This document shows positions 9,215 to 19,219 of a stretch of 64,000 bases of DNA, one piece after another (within the stretch, counting starts at the first letter, position 1; the number at the start of each line of letters is the position of its first letter). Under the pieces are notes generated by a model that saw nothing but the letters and a program-made list of their open reading frames with translations, was not told the origin of the DNA and made no database searches. Location of the stretch: contig NZ_CP031941.1 in the NCBI RefSeq assembly GCF_003443655.1, forward strand, positions 3,842,501-3,906,500, written 5' to 3'. Origin of the DNA: Nostoc sphaeroides. GTDB lineage: Bacteria > Cyanobacteriota > Cyanobacteriia > Cyanobacteriales > Nostocaceae. The position numbers were made by a program, and so were the translations under genes.

Positions 9215-10195
9215 TCAAGATGCTTGTTTGTGACCTAATTTTAAGAAAATAGTTTCTAAGTCTTCTTGGGTGCAGTGAAAATCAGTTAGGGGAATGCCTG
9301 CTTTTATGAGCGATCGCAACAACTCAGCACTATCTTCGTCCTTACCCAAAAAATTCACCCGCACGCTGTTTTTTCCTGGTATTACCTCCCACTCTTCTAC
9401 TAAAGCATGATGTTTAAGTTCGCTCAAAAGTGTCTCTAGGTTCCCTAAAGTTGATAATACAATTTGTTGGTGTGCAAGACGTTGATAAAGTTGCTGTAGG
9501 GAAGTACTTTCTACCAAAAAGCCAAGTTCCATAATTCCTACAGAAGTACAGAGTTCCGCTAAATCACTGAGAACGTGGGAAGAAATGATTACAGTCATCC
9601 CAGCTTCTTGCAAAGCCTTGATGATTTCCCGAAAGTGCATCCTCGCAATGGGATCAAGCCCAGAAACAGGCTCATCTAGTAGTAGTAAAATCGGTTCGTG
9701 GATAATGGTTCGCGCTAAACTTAAGCGCTGTTTCATCCCCCGCGACAGAGTAGAAATCTGACTGTTGCGTTTATTACCAAGTTGGATTAATTCTAAAACT
9801 TCATGTAGGCGTTGAGTGCGGCGTGGTTCTCGCAAGCGATAGAGACGCGCAAAATAATCTAGGTAATCCCAGACTGTCAAATCCTCATATAACGGGTAGT
9901 CATCGGGTAAGTAGCCTAGACGACGCTTAAGTTTGGGATTACTCTTGTCACGGAGTAGGCGATCGCCATTAATATAAATCTCACCCGTAGTTGGTTCCTC
10001 AGCAGTTGCCAACATTCGGATGAGAGTTGTTTTACCCGCGCCATTGGGGCCAATCAGTCCATATACTTCCCCCGCTTGAATCTCTAAATCAACATCATTG
10101 ACAGCAACGTGCCGGTCAAATTGCTTAGTTAGTCCACGGGTGCAAATTGCTAATTCTTTTACCATCGCGGCTGGGGTGCGGCTTGTGATTAACAC
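9215..10195 (-). CDS. ABC transporter ATP-binding protein
   Basis: A 326-residue ATPase. Walker A GPNGAGKTT (about 53-61), Q-loop region YLPDDYPLY, signature LSRGMKQRLS (about 153-162), Walker B ILLLLDEP and the H-loop SSHVLSD are all present. A C-terminal 85-residue extension follows, as in CcmA/NatA-type export ATPases. The start may be GTG at 10195 (weak AGG upstream) or ATG at 10165. It pairs with the permease 43 bp downstream. Confidence 0.93.
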   Translation of the reverse strand: MLITSRTPAAMVKELAICTRGLTKQFDRHVAVNDVDLEIQAGEVYGLIGPNGAGKTTLIRMLATAEEPTTGEIYINGDRLLRDKSNPKLKRRLGYLPDDYPLYEDLTVWDYLDYFARLYRLREPRRTQRLHEVLELIQLGNKRNSQISTLSRGMKQRLSLARTIIHEPILLLLDEPVSGLDPIARMHFREIIKALQEAGMTVIISSHVLSDLAELCTSVGIMELGFLVESTSLQQLYQRLAHQQIVLSTLGNLETLLSELKHHALVEEWEVIPGKNSVRVNFLGKDEDSAELLRSLIKAGIPLTDFHCTQEDLETIFLKLGHKQAS

Positions 10196-10396
10196 TTAAC
10201 CTAACCTTTTTCTACAGCTTTTATCTGGCTTGTTTCAGAAATTGAAACTGGCTTTATTTAAAGCTGCTTTGAGTCATGGGCATTATTTACCCTATCTTCA
10301 CTAAAGTTTTAAAAAATACCAATTATTAAGTTTTGCTACGGAGAATACTAAAGCTAGAAATCTCTAAGTCTTCTCAGTTAATCAGGTGTAAAAATT

Positions 10397-10996
10397 ATGG
10401 ATTTTGGTTCGATGCCTGGTATCGGGTCAATTATTGCTAAAGCCATCGAAGATGGCAGAGAGTGGGGGCAAACGTTTCTCAACGATTCAAGCTGGCGCGG
10501 TGATAAAGATAAGATGGCAAATCATGCCATATATGAGTCAACACTGTGGTCTGTAGGTAACGGAATTGCTGGTGGGGCCGTGGGGATAGCTGGGATACCG
10601 TTTGAAGTTGCTAGTACACTCTATTCTCAAGTAAAGCTAGCATCTACTCTTTTCGCCATACATGAAATTGACACCTATAGCCAATCTGCACAGCCTTTAG
10701 TCTTAGCTGCTGCTGCTGGAGTTAGTGTATCTGAACTAGCTAATACGTTGGCAACAAAAGCAGCGTCACAGGCTATTCAGAAAGCTTTGATGTCTATCCC
10801 TGGTAAAACATTTGCTCAGGTAAATAAAACTTTGGGAATTAAGTTAATCGCCAAAACTGGTGAAAAGACTTTAGTCAACGTAGCAAAAATAGTACCTTTT
10901 GTAGGGTCTACGGTTGGTGGTACGGTAAATGGGGTAATGATGAATGCTTGTGGACATTCAGTGATTACCTTCATCAAGGTTTGGAAAAGGTTATAA
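10397..10996 (+). CDS. EcsC-like protein, function unknown
   Basis: A 199-residue protein without signal peptide. Alternating hydrophobic, glycine/alanine-rich stretches occupy residues 55-80, 100-120 and 160-185. The C-terminal KIVPFVGSTVGGTVNGVMM resembles the EcsC family end, where a small-residue segment is followed by a conserved Asn. EcsC proteins are of unclear function, sometimes next to ABC exporters, as here, although this gene is divergent from the ABC pair. Function not assigned. Confidence 0.6.
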   Translation: MDFGSMPGIGSIIAKAIEDGREWGQTFLNDSSWRGDKDKMANHAIYESTLWSVGNGIAGGAVGIAGIPFEVASTLYSQVKLASTLFAIHEIDTYSQSAQPLVLAAAAGVSVSELANTLATKAASQAIQKALMSIPGKTFAQVNKTLGIKLIAKTGEKTLVNVAKIVPFVGSTVGGTVNGVMMNACGHSVITFIKVWKRL

Positions 10997-11065
10997 AGTA
11001 AAGTGGTATTTGTAGCGATTATCTAGATTGTCAAGTTTAGGCGATCGCTACCACATAAAACTTTT

Positions 11066-11545
11066 CTACTTTTCGCCCTTCTCCTGCTCTTTTCGTCGCT
11101 CCTCAATGCGAGCAAAGATTTCATCAATAGTGGGATTTCCCAAGATTTGATCCCTGTCTCGTGTGTAATCTCCACTACCTAACCTAAGTTGCTGCATAAA
11201 TCTTGCCATTCCAGCAAGGCCAAGAGCCTTTGTTAAGGCTTCTATTCCCAGTTGCCTAATCTCACGTTGAGTAAGTTTAGTTACATCTAGCATTCTCATA
11301 TTTGTAACTTTGGGCAGAACATCTGAACTTTCAACCTCTGAGATCCGCCTTTCTTTGATTCGGGCAACTATTTCCTCAATAGTAGGGTTTCCCAATATTT
11401 CATCCCTATCTCGCGTGTAATCACCGCTTCCTAAATTGAATTGATGCATAAATAGCCCCATTCCTGCTGGGCTAAGAGCTAAACTCAGCGTATCTATGCC
11501 TAATTGCTGAATTTCAGTCTGAGTCAACTTACTAACATCTATCAT
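11066..11545 (-). CDS. Two-module small protein (PIN-partner type), modules B and C
   Basis: I start at the ATG at 11545, where the repeated module begins. The product is two copies of a module of about 70 residues: (M)(I/L)DV(S/T)KLTQ.EI.QLGI, then LA.AGM..FM.Q...GSGDYTRDRD.ILGNPTI.EI.ARI.ERR. Module B is about 1-75 and module C 84-160. A third copy is the adjacent gene at 11532-11753. The modules sit behind a PIN gene, in overlapping order, so they may act as its antitoxin or regulator; this is inferred from position only. Confidence 0.65.
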   Translation of the reverse strand: MIDVSKLTQTEIQQLGIDTLSLALSPAGMGLFMHQFNLGSGDYTRDRDEILGNPTIEEIVARIKERRISEVESSDVLPKVTNMRMLDVTKLTQREIRQLGIEALTKALGLAGMARFMQQLRLGSGDYTRDRDQILGNPTIDEIFARIEERRKEQEKGEK

Positions 11546-11753
11546 GCTGTTGTCGCCCTTCCTCAATACTGACGAAGATTTCTTCAAGAGTGATATCTCC
11601 TAATATTTGATCCCTATCTCGCGTATAATCTCCACTACCCATCTCAAATTGCTGCATAAATCGCGCCATTCCAGCAGGGCCAAGAGCCTTAGTCAGTGCT
11701 TCTATTCCCAGTCGCCTAATCTCAGCCTGAGAAAGTTTAGTCACGTCTATCAT
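11532..11753 (-). CDS. Single-module small protein (PIN-partner type), module A
   Basis: 73 residues made of one module: MIDVTKLSQAEIRRLGIEAL, then GPAGMARFMQQFEMGSGDYTRDRDQILGD. It overlaps the end of the PIN gene by 17 bp and the start of the two-module gene by 14 bp, so the three form one translationally linked unit. Compared with module C, only a few residues differ, which points to recent tandem duplication. No DNA-binding motif is clear to me. Confidence 0.68.
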   Translation of the reverse strand: MIDVTKLSQAEIRRLGIEALTKALGPAGMARFMQQFEMGSGDYTRDRDQILGDITLEEIFVSIEEGRQQHDRC

Positions 11754-12192
11754 CTGTCACCTCCATTACCCAATTAAGCGGGTTTTCTACTCTTACTTGT
11801 AACAAGTTCCTGCACCTTGCTGCCAAACGCAACATCCTATCGTCAGTGGTTAGCAGAATATCCGCATTTCCCACTTCTGCACAAGCGATATGCAAAGCAT
11901 CATAATTCTTAAACCCTAATTCATTCAGTTCTCTTGCACGAGATTTAACCTGTTCAGTCAAACTTACTTTGATGATTACAGAAGCAGTCCAAAGCTTCAT
12001 CTGTCGTTTTCTATCAGTGTCTGGAGTCCGTTTAAGTTCATTATCAATGGCTTCACTTACAAGCATTTGCCATTCACCTGTTTGACAATTAGCTAAAATC
12101 AGCCGTACTGCCTCGGCTTCTAAAAAAATCCGTTCTTGTGTCTGATCGTCAAAAGGGCGATTCAGACAACATATAAATAAATTAAAAACTCC
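11737..12192 (-). pseudogene. PIN-domain toxin (VapC-like), N-terminus decayed
   Basis: The first ATG (12066) falls in mid-domain. The same frame is open upstream and reads ICCLNRPFDDQTQERIFLEAEA, the second part of the usual PIN start (Y)LDxCCLNRPFDDQ. Here the first catalytic Asp position is Phe and there is no ATG, GTG or TTG ahead of it. The rest is preserved: NYDALHIACAE with the second Asp, and ADILLTTDDRML with the C-terminal acidic pair. PIN proteins are metal-dependent RNases. I infer a toxin disabled at its N-terminus while the partner modules remain. Confidence 0.68.
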
Positions 12193-12256
12193 ATCGGTAC
12201 ATTTTGCTAGGTATGATATTTAATCTGCAAGCATTTACCTAGTAATATAACCAGCT

Positions 12257-13345
12257 ATGACCCAAAACTACCGCATTACTCTACTCCCCGGCGATGGCAT
12301 TGGCCCTGAAATTATGGCAGTGGCGGTAGACGTGCTAAAAGTCGTAGGGAAGCAATTTGATCTGAAGTTTGAATTCCAAGAAGCCCTCATCGGTGGTGCA
12401 GCAATTGATGCCACAGGCGAACCCCTACCATCTGTGACTTTAGATACCTGCCGTAACAGTGATGCTGTGTTACTCGCCGCTATTGGTGGCTATAAGTGGG
12501 ATTCTCTGCCATCCAACTTACGCCCAGAAGCAGGTTTGTTAGGATTACGTGCAGGTTTGGGATTATTTGCCAATTTACGCCCAGCGAAAATTTTGCCCCA
12601 GCTAATCGACGCCTCGACTTTGAAACGCGAAGTTGTGGAAGGCGTGGATATTATGGTAGTGCGTGAACTCACTGGCGGAATTTACTTCGGTAAACCTAAA
12701 GGAATTTTTGCCACAGAAACTGGTGAGAAACGCGGTGTAAATACAATGGTTTACACTGAATCGGAAATCGAACGCATTGGACGAGTGGCGTTTGAAGCAG
12801 CCCGCAAACGCGGTGGAAAACTTTGTTCGGTGGATAAAGCGAACGTATTAGAAGTATCTCAGTTATGGCGCGATCGCATCACCCAACTTAGTACAGAATA
12901 TCCAGATATCGAACTCTCTCATTTATATGTAGATAATGCTGCTATGCAGTTGGTACGCGCTCCCAAGCAGTTCGATACTATTGTCACAGGCAATTTGTTT
13001 GGTGATATTCTCTCTGATGCTGCTGCCATGCTCACAGGTAGTATTGGAATGTTACCCTCAGCTAGTTTGGGTGCTTCTGGGCCTGGTGTGTTTGAACCAG
13101 TTCATGGTTCGGCCCCAGATATTGCCGGACTTGATAAGGCAAATCCTCTAGCACAGGTTTTGAGTGCGGCGATGATGTTACGCTACGGTTTAGACCAACC
13201 AAAAGCAGCAGATCACATCGAACAAGCCGTATTGCAAGTTTTAGAACAAGGCGATCGCACCGGGGATATAATTTCTCCAGGAAAAAACCTTTTAGGTTGC
13301 CGCGCTATGGGCGATGCACTGATTTTAGCTCTTGAAGGAAAATAA
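12257..13345 (+). CDS. leuB: 3-isopropylmalate dehydrogenase
   Basis: A 362-residue enzyme of leucine synthesis that oxidises and decarboxylates 3-isopropylmalate with NAD+. [11 protein letters not shown] opens the protein (residues 8-18); [15 protein letters not shown] and [13 protein letters not shown] are substrate-site segments; [16 protein letters not shown] and NLFGDILSD carry the metal-binding Asp residues; [12 protein letters not shown] binds NAD+. All are in the expected order and the length is normal. The gene stands alone. Confidence 0.97.
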   Translation: MTQNYRITLLPGDGIGPEIMAVAVDVLKVVGKQFDLKFEFQEALIGGAAIDATGEPLPSVTLDTCRNSDAVLLAAIGGYKWDSLPSNLRPEAGLLGLRAGLGLFANLRPAKILPQLIDASTLKREVVEGVDIMVVRELTGGIYFGKPKGIFATETGEKRGVNTMVYTESEIERIGRVAFEAARKRGGKLCSVDKANVLEVSQLWRDRITQLSTEYPDIELSHLYVDNAAMQLVRAPKQFDTIVTGNLFGDILSDAAAMLTGSIGMLPSASLGASGPGVFEPVHGSAPDIAGLDKANPLAQVLSAAMMLRYGLDQPKAADHIEQAVLQVLEQGDRTGDIISPGKNLLGCRAMGDALILALEGK

Positions 13346-13434
13346 TAAATAATGCCACTTGGGCAATTTGGCAACCTTTGCTATAAGTTTCGGGTAGACT
13401 AAAGGGAAATCTAGCAATCAAATAACAGTCGATA

Positions 13435-13695
13435 GTGTACGCATTACGACAAGGTCAAGTAAATTTTACCGCCCCAAAGAACCAATCGCCTTTGATTGAT
13501 CCCGCCCTAATCAGAGCCGCTGGGCAGATATACTATATTCACTGTGAAGTACATCCCGAAATAGCTGGGCAACCTTCCGGTGTAGCAATTAATCGTGTGA
13601 CTCATCGAGGTAAGGTTATTTTCACTAACCAACCAGTTCTTTTACCTCAAGAATGTTTTGTGCCCTTGAGTCAAATAGAATCGCACATGTATTAG
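13435..13695 (+). CDS. Small conserved-looking protein, unknown
   Basis: 86 residues from a GTG. No domain recognised. It has no TM segment; the sequence VTHRGKVIFTNQPVLLPQECFVPLSQIES looks like a small beta-rich fold. It lies 90 bp after leuB on the same strand. The reading frame and codon use look genuine, but I cannot give a role. Confidence 0.55.
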   Translation: MYALRQGQVNFTAPKNQSPLIDPALIRAAGQIYYIHCEVHPEIAGQPSGVAINRVTHRGKVIFTNQPVLLPQECFVPLSQIESHMY

Positions 13696-13872
13696 TCATT
13701 GGTCATTGATCATTGGTCATTAGTCATTAGTCATTGGTCATTAGTCATTAGTCACTTGTACTGAGCGACTTGTACCGAGCGAAGCCGAGGTAAGCCGAAG
13801 TATTAGTTCTCGACAAAGGACAAAAGATAAACGACAAATGACACAGGACAAATGACAAAGGACAAATGATTG
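13696..13872. repeat. Tandem 7-mer repeats
   Basis: GTCATTA/GTCATTG 7-mers at 13696-13755, a short palindromic repeat (ACTTGTACTGAGCGA) at about 13755-13800, then GACAAAT/GACAAAG 7-mers up to the pilD start. The same arrangement precedes crtH. Confidence 0.75.
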
Positions 13873-13873
13873 T

Positions 13874-14722
13874 ATGGACATTTTGTTCGCCCTTCCGGCG
13901 AGTGTAATGGTCTTTGCTTTAGGTGCATCTATTGGCAGTTTTATCAACGTTATTGTTTATCGGCTACCTGCTGGGTTGTCAGTTCTTTGGCCGCCCTCTC
14001 GTTGTCCCCACTGCTTAAACCAGCTAAAAGCTTACGACAATGTACCAGTATTTGGTTGGATTTCGTTAAGAGGGCGGTGTCGATATTGCAAAAGCAAAAT
14101 TGCTGTCCGTTATCCTGTGGTAGAAGGGGTAACGGGCATAATTTTTTTACTAGTTTTTTTGGTATTCCATGTTTCGACTTTAACAATAGGCTATTGGGCT
14201 TTTTGTAGTTGGTTATTGGCGCTATCGCTTATCGATCTAGATACAATGACTTTACCCAATCCACTTACTCAGTCGGGTTTGGTGGTGGGGATTTTGTTTC
14301 AAATGGTGGTTGGTTTTCTACCAGAGGGTAGTTTTGTGGCATTGGTAAATCACCTGATAATGGCGATAGTTGGTGCAGTATTAGGCTTATGGCTGTTTGA
14401 TGCGATCGCCCTATTGGGTTCAATTGCCTTTGGTAAAGCTGCAATGGGTGCAGGTGATGCCAAGTTAGCAGCCATGATGGGAGCCTGGTTAGGCTGGAAA
14501 TATTTGCTCTTGGCTAGTTTTATTGCTTGTCTGCTAGGAGCGTTAATTGGCAGCAGTGTCATTATGCGTAGAAGCAAAGCCGCAAGTCAAAAAACATCAC
14601 TACCAAGGTTAGGACAAAAGATGCCTTTTGGCCCTTTTCTGGCTTTAGGATCTGTGATTACTCTATTTAGCGGCGAAGCCATTTTGTCTAACTACCTGCG
14701 GTTATTTTTCCCAGCGTCTTAA
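13874..14722 (+). CDS. pilD: Prepilin peptidase / N-methyltransferase
   Basis: A 282-residue inner-membrane aspartic protease that cleaves and methylates type IV pilin-like precursors. The N-terminal half has GASIGSFINVIVYRLPAG and two CxxC pairs (CPHC at about 44-47, CRYC at about 69-72), typical of bifunctional enzymes. The catalytic Asps are in LIDLDTMTLPN and in GAGDAKLAAMMGAWLG. About eight hydrophobic segments follow. It would serve type IV pili for motility and DNA uptake; no pil genes are adjacent. Confidence 0.95.
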   Translation: MDILFALPASVMVFALGASIGSFINVIVYRLPAGLSVLWPPSRCPHCLNQLKAYDNVPVFGWISLRGRCRYCKSKIAVRYPVVEGVTGIIFLLVFLVFHVSTLTIGYWAFCSWLLALSLIDLDTMTLPNPLTQSGLVVGILFQMVVGFLPEGSFVALVNHLIMAIVGAVLGLWLFDAIALLGSIAFGKAAMGAGDAKLAAMMGAWLGWKYLLLASFIACLLGALIGSSVIMRRSKAASQKTSLPRLGQKMPFGPFLALGSVITLFSGEAILSNYLRLFFPAS

Positions 14723-15133
14723 ACTGGAATTAGGGAGCAGGGGGAGATGAACTATTGATTATTGACCAATGCCCAATGCCCAATACCTCGACTTCGCTCA
14801 GTACAAGTGCCCAATGCCCAATGCCCAATGCCCATTCATAATAAATATTTATAATTTGTGACTGTAACCAACATTACCCCATCTACCCTTGAGATTTTGA
14901 TAATATTTAGCTTGTGAACTAATCCGCCGTCTAGACGGACGTAGTTCTCCCAATTCATCGGCAATACCTCCAGAACTCCGTAGTTCTATTGGTTTGACAT
15001 CCCTCGAAGGGCAGAAGTCTTGGTTCGCAAGACCCAAATCTTTTACCCGCAGCTCTGCCCTACTCCTTCCCTACGGGACGCTGTGCGAACGGAGAAGCTA
15101 GCTACGTGTAGCCTCCCATAGAGAACGGTTTTC
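14723..15133. repeat. Intergenic repeats after pilD
   Basis: CCCAATG 7-mers lie at about 14765-14832, interrupted by a short palindromic unit. Downstream, 15061-15125 holds another palindromic repeat (CCCTACGGGACGCTGTGCGAACGG). A 62-codon minus-strand frame at 14849-15037 is open but I cannot support it as a gene. Confidence 0.6.
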
Positions 15134-15586
15134 TTGCAACATATACCTATAAGCTTGGTTTTTGCTTGTGGCATTGATGGTTATCGAGCGCAGTCGAGAT
15201 ATGGTCAAGACACTAACTATAATATCCGAGAAATCGGTGATTCCTTATATATCCTGGATACAATCGTCATCAGCCGCTTACAATGCCCACCTTATGAATA
15301 CATAGGTCGGGACTTCCGCCGCAATGCATTAACGACGATTAACCGTTGGCAAGCACAACTAGTGCAACAGATGCTGATTGCTCATAACCTAACAATACGA
15401 ATCATTGATTTGGGTAGGAGGGGGAAAGCATCTTATTTGGAGGTTGGTATTCTCATGGCTTTGTCAGTATGTCCATATAATTTAAGTCTGCTGAAAAAAG
15501 AGCAAGAGACTTGTATTGGCATAAGTATTTTCGTTAAGCTGGCAACCAAAGATGAAAATTTTGGTCTGAATTGCTTAAAAGCGTAG
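15134..15586 (+). CDS. Hypothetical protein, possibly a remnant
   Basis: 150 codons from a TTG, directly behind a palindromic repeat, with no Shine-Dalgarno. The middle part (YILDTIVISRLQCPPYEYIG, then RRNALTTINRWQAQLVQQML) reads like real protein, whereas both ends look random. I do not recognise the family. The beginning may have been replaced by the repeat and the end by a frameshift. Confidence 0.35.
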   Translation: MQHIPISLVFACGIDGYRAQSRYGQDTNYNIREIGDSLYILDTIVISRLQCPPYEYIGRDFRRNALTTINRWQAQLVQQMLIAHNLTIRIIDLGRRGKASYLEVGILMALSVCPYNLSLLKKEQETCIGISIFVKLATKDENFGLNCLKA

Positions 15587-15698
15587 TTTGACGATGTAGC
15601 CATTAGTCATTAATAAAGACAAATGACAAAAGGCTAAGGACAACCCAATACGGCTTGACATGTTTTCGACCTCATACCCACTTAAAATAAAATAAAAA

Positions 15699-16649
15699 AT
15701 GGCTAACAACGAAGAATCACGCGGTTTAAAGTCTCTATTTGATTGGTTTGCAAATCGACGCAAGTCAGGATCTACCAGTCTCGAACGCCAAGAACGTGAA
15801 ATTGCTGATGGACTGTGGCATAAATGTTCTAAATGCAGTGTGCTGGCATATACAAAAGACCTGAAAGCCAACCAGATGGTTTGTACCGAATGTGGCCATC
15901 ACAATCGGGTAGACAGCGATGAGCGCATCCGTCAATTGATAGATCATAATACCTGGAAACCTCTAGACGAGCATTTGCGTCCAACCGATCCGCTTGAATT
16001 TCGCGATCGCAAACTCTACAGCGATCGCTTGCGGGAAACCCAAGATAAAATTGGCTTAATAGACGCAGTTAGAACTGGTTTAGGTCAAATTAATGGTTTG
16101 CCCATTGCCCTTGGGGTTATGGATTTCCGCTTCATGGGTGGTAGCATGGGTTCCGTCGTGGGTGAAAGACTCACCCGCATGATTGAGCAAGCCACTCAAC
16201 GGCGGTATCCTGTAGTTATCGTCTGCACCTCCGGTGGCGCGAGAATGCAAGAAGGAATGCTCTCCCTGATGCAGATGGCGAAAATCTCCGCAGCCCTACA
16301 ACGCCATAAAGATGCGCGATTATTATATGTTCCTGTTTTGACCAATCCCACAACAGGAGGCGTTACCGCTAGCTTTGCGATGTTGGGCGATATCATTTTG
16401 GCAGAACCCAAAGCAACCATTGGTTTTGCCGGTCGGCGAGTGATTGAGCAAACCCTGCGGGAAAAACTACCTGATGATTTTCAGACTGCTGAAGATTTAC
16501 TTTTGCACGGTTTTGTTGATGATATCGTACCCCGTACCCAATTAAAGAACACCCTAGCCCAGCTAATTGCCCTACACCAGCCTGTACTAACAACACCTCA
16601 AATGGTGTTGTGGGAAACAATGTCTTTAACTTCTACCGCCGCAGAATAG
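15699..16649 (+). CDS. accD: Acetyl-CoA carboxylase carboxyltransferase, beta subunit
   Basis: A 316-residue subunit that, with AccA, transfers CO2 from biotin to acetyl-CoA to give malonyl-CoA for fatty acid synthesis. The N-terminal zinc ribbon has CSKC (about 48-51) and CTEC (about 67-70). The crotonase-type core has [12 protein letters not shown], the oxyanion loop [10 protein letters not shown] and [14 protein letters not shown]. Length is normal. Palindromic repeats flank it; no other acc gene is near, as usual in cyanobacteria. Confidence 0.96.
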   Translation: MANNEESRGLKSLFDWFANRRKSGSTSLERQEREIADGLWHKCSKCSVLAYTKDLKANQMVCTECGHHNRVDSDERIRQLIDHNTWKPLDEHLRPTDPLEFRDRKLYSDRLRETQDKIGLIDAVRTGLGQINGLPIALGVMDFRFMGGSMGSVVGERLTRMIEQATQRRYPVVIVCTSGGARMQEGMLSLMQMAKISAALQRHKDARLLYVPVLTNPTTGGVTASFAMLGDIILAEPKATIGFAGRRVIEQTLREKLPDDFQTAEDLLLHGFVDDIVPRTQLKNTLAQLIALHQPVLTTPQMVLWETMSLTSTAAE

Positions 16650-16763
16650 TCAAAAGTCAAAAGTGATGAGTTAGGAGTGAAGAGTTATGAGTGTAAAATT
16701 CATAACTCCTTACTCGTCTACAGACGCGATTAATCGCGTCTCTACTCCTCACTTTTCCCTCCC

Positions 16764-18215
16764 TCACCTTCTTGCCTCTTTGACAAAAAGTAGTGGGATA
16801 AGCGCTGTTAGTCGAAATAGACTAGAGAGGGCGAACAACCCCAGTAAGCCTCCAAACTGAGCAAATTGGACGATGAAGCTGCCTATAGTTGTGCCTAAAG
16901 CACCACTCGCTCCAGCAACGGCAGCTGCTGTCGCAAAATAGATAGACTGATTTTTAATTGGTGCGATCGCCAATTGTATATTGTTGTTACACAAGTCAAT
17001 CGCCGCCCAAGTACCTCCAGCCAAGATGTGTAACAGGGGTAACCACAACCAGATATCAAGGCGATTAGCACCAATCCCCAGCCAAAGCAGTGGTGTGGCT
17101 GCAACCAAAATCCCAATACAGATCAAAATGGGACGATTGCCTATCTTGTCTGCTAATTTGCCCCATACAATGAGCATCACCAAAGTCGCCCCCGCCTGAA
17201 GGCTATTGTAGATAGTTACGTAGCTCACGTCTAAATCGAGGGTGTCGAGCATGTAGAGGTTAAAAAAAGGACTGCTGAGGTTAACAGCAAGCGCCCAAAA
17301 GCTGAAATACAGCAGAAATCTCAAAAAGTTAGAATTTTTCCAGATGCTGGAAGCTGGCGCAATAGGTGGGGTTGAATCGCCATCTGAACTATCCCCCTTG
17401 CTCCCTACTTCCGTTCGGCTACGCTCACGGCAAGCCTGCTCCCTTGCCTCTTGTTCAATCTCATTTGTTTGAGGTAACTTGCCATAATAAGTGTTTTGCG
17501 ATTGCGGATTCATATCCACCTGGAAATATTGACACCCCAATCCCACAATCCCAAACACTATACCTACCAGCAGAACTACCCCATAGCCTTGAATACTTCC
17601 ACCATACCAATGTGATACAACTAGACCGGCTATTGGTACGCAAACCAAATTGGTGAGACTAGAAGCACTATTGCGTATCCCAAAATACCTGCCTCGCAAT
17701 TGCCGGGGAACTATCATTGCTACCCAACTTAGCCACGATGCTGTTCCTAGTCCTCCTAAAAGATTGCTGAATAGAACAATCAAGAGTGTCAATATCACTA
17801 GCTGGTGAGTATTAATCACTCCCAAACTTACGCCGACAATACCGATTACTACAACCAGCCATAGCAGCCGACCAATTCCGTGTGTCCGAAGAGAATATTG
17901 AAAGCGGCTGGTGCTACGTTCAGACAAGTAAGCACCCAACGGCTGAATAAGATTAACCAACATCGGGATAGAGCACAGCATCCCAAATACCACTGGACTA
18001 GCACCCAATTCCACCAAAAAATTGCTGAGTAAAATCCCGCCAGTTCCAAGGGAGTAAATCGCTGCTAAGACAGAATCTGTAGTGGAGGCTTTTAAACTAG
18101 TACGAATCGCATCCTTGGGAATTCGAGAGATGGGAGAAAGTGCTGTGGATGGTGAGGCAATCTGGGGAATTTCCAGAGTCAGTGGCGCATTTGTTTCAAC
18201 CTGAACAAAATCCAT
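16764..18215 (-). CDS. MFS transporter with a repeat-derived loop
   Basis: 483 residues with about 12 hydrophobic segments, MFS-like: six before residue 230 and six after 290. The segment between helices 4 and 6 contains RGRYFGIRNSASSLTNLV, the usual MFS cytosolic loop. The central loop (about 238-285) includes EQACRERSRTEVGSKGD, encoded by DNA at 17405-17440 that is a plain copy of an intergenic palindromic repeat (CTTCCGTTCGGCTACGCTCA). So a repeat has been absorbed in frame into a tolerant loop. Substrate unknown. Confidence 0.82.
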   Translation of the reverse strand: MDFVQVETNAPLTLEIPQIASPSTALSPISRIPKDAIRTSLKASTTDSVLAAIYSLGTGGILLSNFLVELGASPVVFGMLCSIPMLVNLIQPLGAYLSERSTSRFQYSLRTHGIGRLLWLVVVIGIVGVSLGVINTHQLVILTLLIVLFSNLLGGLGTASWLSWVAMIVPRQLRGRYFGIRNSASSLTNLVCVPIAGLVVSHWYGGSIQGYGVVLLVGIVFGIVGLGCQYFQVDMNPQSQNTYYGKLPQTNEIEQEAREQACRERSRTEVGSKGDSSDGDSTPPIAPASSIWKNSNFLRFLLYFSFWALAVNLSSPFFNLYMLDTLDLDVSYVTIYNSLQAGATLVMLIVWGKLADKIGNRPILICIGILVAATPLLWLGIGANRLDIWLWLPLLHILAGGTWAAIDLCNNNIQLAIAPIKNQSIYFATAAAVAGASGALGTTIGSFIVQFAQFGGLLGLFALSSLFRLTALIPLLFVKEARR

Positions 18216-18413
18216 AATGTATGTTTATGAGTAAAACATCCTGGGAGTAATCCGGTTGCAAAGGAACTCAGTATGCTTTTTTAGCATTTCTGATAAGTTT
18301 TCGTTATTTTAGCTTGCATTTTCAACAAAACTTTCAAATAAGTAAAATATGACTTACTATTTCCGCTTTCCAGGTAAGCAAATATACTTAAAGGATATCA
18401 TCAATAACTTTGA

Positions 18414-18547
18414 TAAGGGAACTCCAAAAAATAAATTATTCCACATTCAAGTCGTTGACTGTTGACTGTTGACTGAAAACTCGTGAACCGTCAACGGTCA
18501 ACACTGAACAATAGCAATGGAATATTTTTTTACTTGGAAGTCCCTTA
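18414..18547. mobile_element. MITE, family 2, copy A
   Basis: Ends TAAGGGAACTCCAAAAAATAA at left and TTACTTGGAAGTCCCTTA at right are inverted repeats of each other with a few mismatches. The core has GTTGACT 7-mers. Directly at its right edge another left end (AGGGACTTCCAAATAAAAAA) begins, suggesting a partial second element. Copies B, C and D lie at 30699, 49649 and 54403. Confidence 0.7.
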
Positions 18548-19219
18548 GGGACTTCCAAATAAAAAATATCCCATCCTTGCGGGACGCTACGCGTAGCTTG
18601 CTTCCCCAAAGGGTACGCTTTTAGGTCAGGGGAGCAGGGAGAGGAAAAGTCGTTTTAATTCCAAAAATTTAGATAATTTATTTTTTGAAGTTATTCTAAT
18701 AGGGTATGGTATCGGTTCTAAATTGCGTATAAGAAAAATACTCAGTATTTATCGGCTATGACTAAGACCTACTGCGATCGCTATTAATGACGGGAGTGAA
18801 TTATGCTATACCTTCGCAGATAAGTAAATATTCAGAGGCGATCGTGAATAATTTTGGTAATCAATTTGTCAGCGCCTTGTTGGGGTAACAATCTTTAAAG
18901 CAGATGATGCTGAAGGCACAGAATAAAGCAGAGCAACTAAATTTATTTATGGATAGATAAATTTTAAACTTTGCTTGGTTCAGAGCAAGCGGATTTATCC
19001 GTGGGCATTAATTGCGAATTGCGTTCGCGTTCGCGCAGCGTCTCGTAAAGAGAAACGAGCGTCATTGCGAATTGCGAATTGTGCTGACGCTGCGCTATGC
19101 GCTAAAGCGTCTCCCTGATTCCGGTTCGCCCCTTTTTAAGGTGGGTTATGGGGGATCAATAAGTGCCTAAAATTATAGCAAACCACTTTTCAAAAACCTC
19201 TTAAAACCCTACCTAACTT
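18548..19219. other. Gene-free stretch with repeats
   Basis: Palindromic repeat units (GGGACGCTACGCGTAGCTTG at about 18579) and GCGAATT-type repeats (19012-19075). No ORF or RNA gene is seen in the 18.2-19.2 kb interval. Confidence 0.6.

Noticed and set aside
14849-15037. 62-codon minus-strand ORF after pilD
   Set aside because: No ribosome site, close to repeats, no family I could recognise; evidence too weak.
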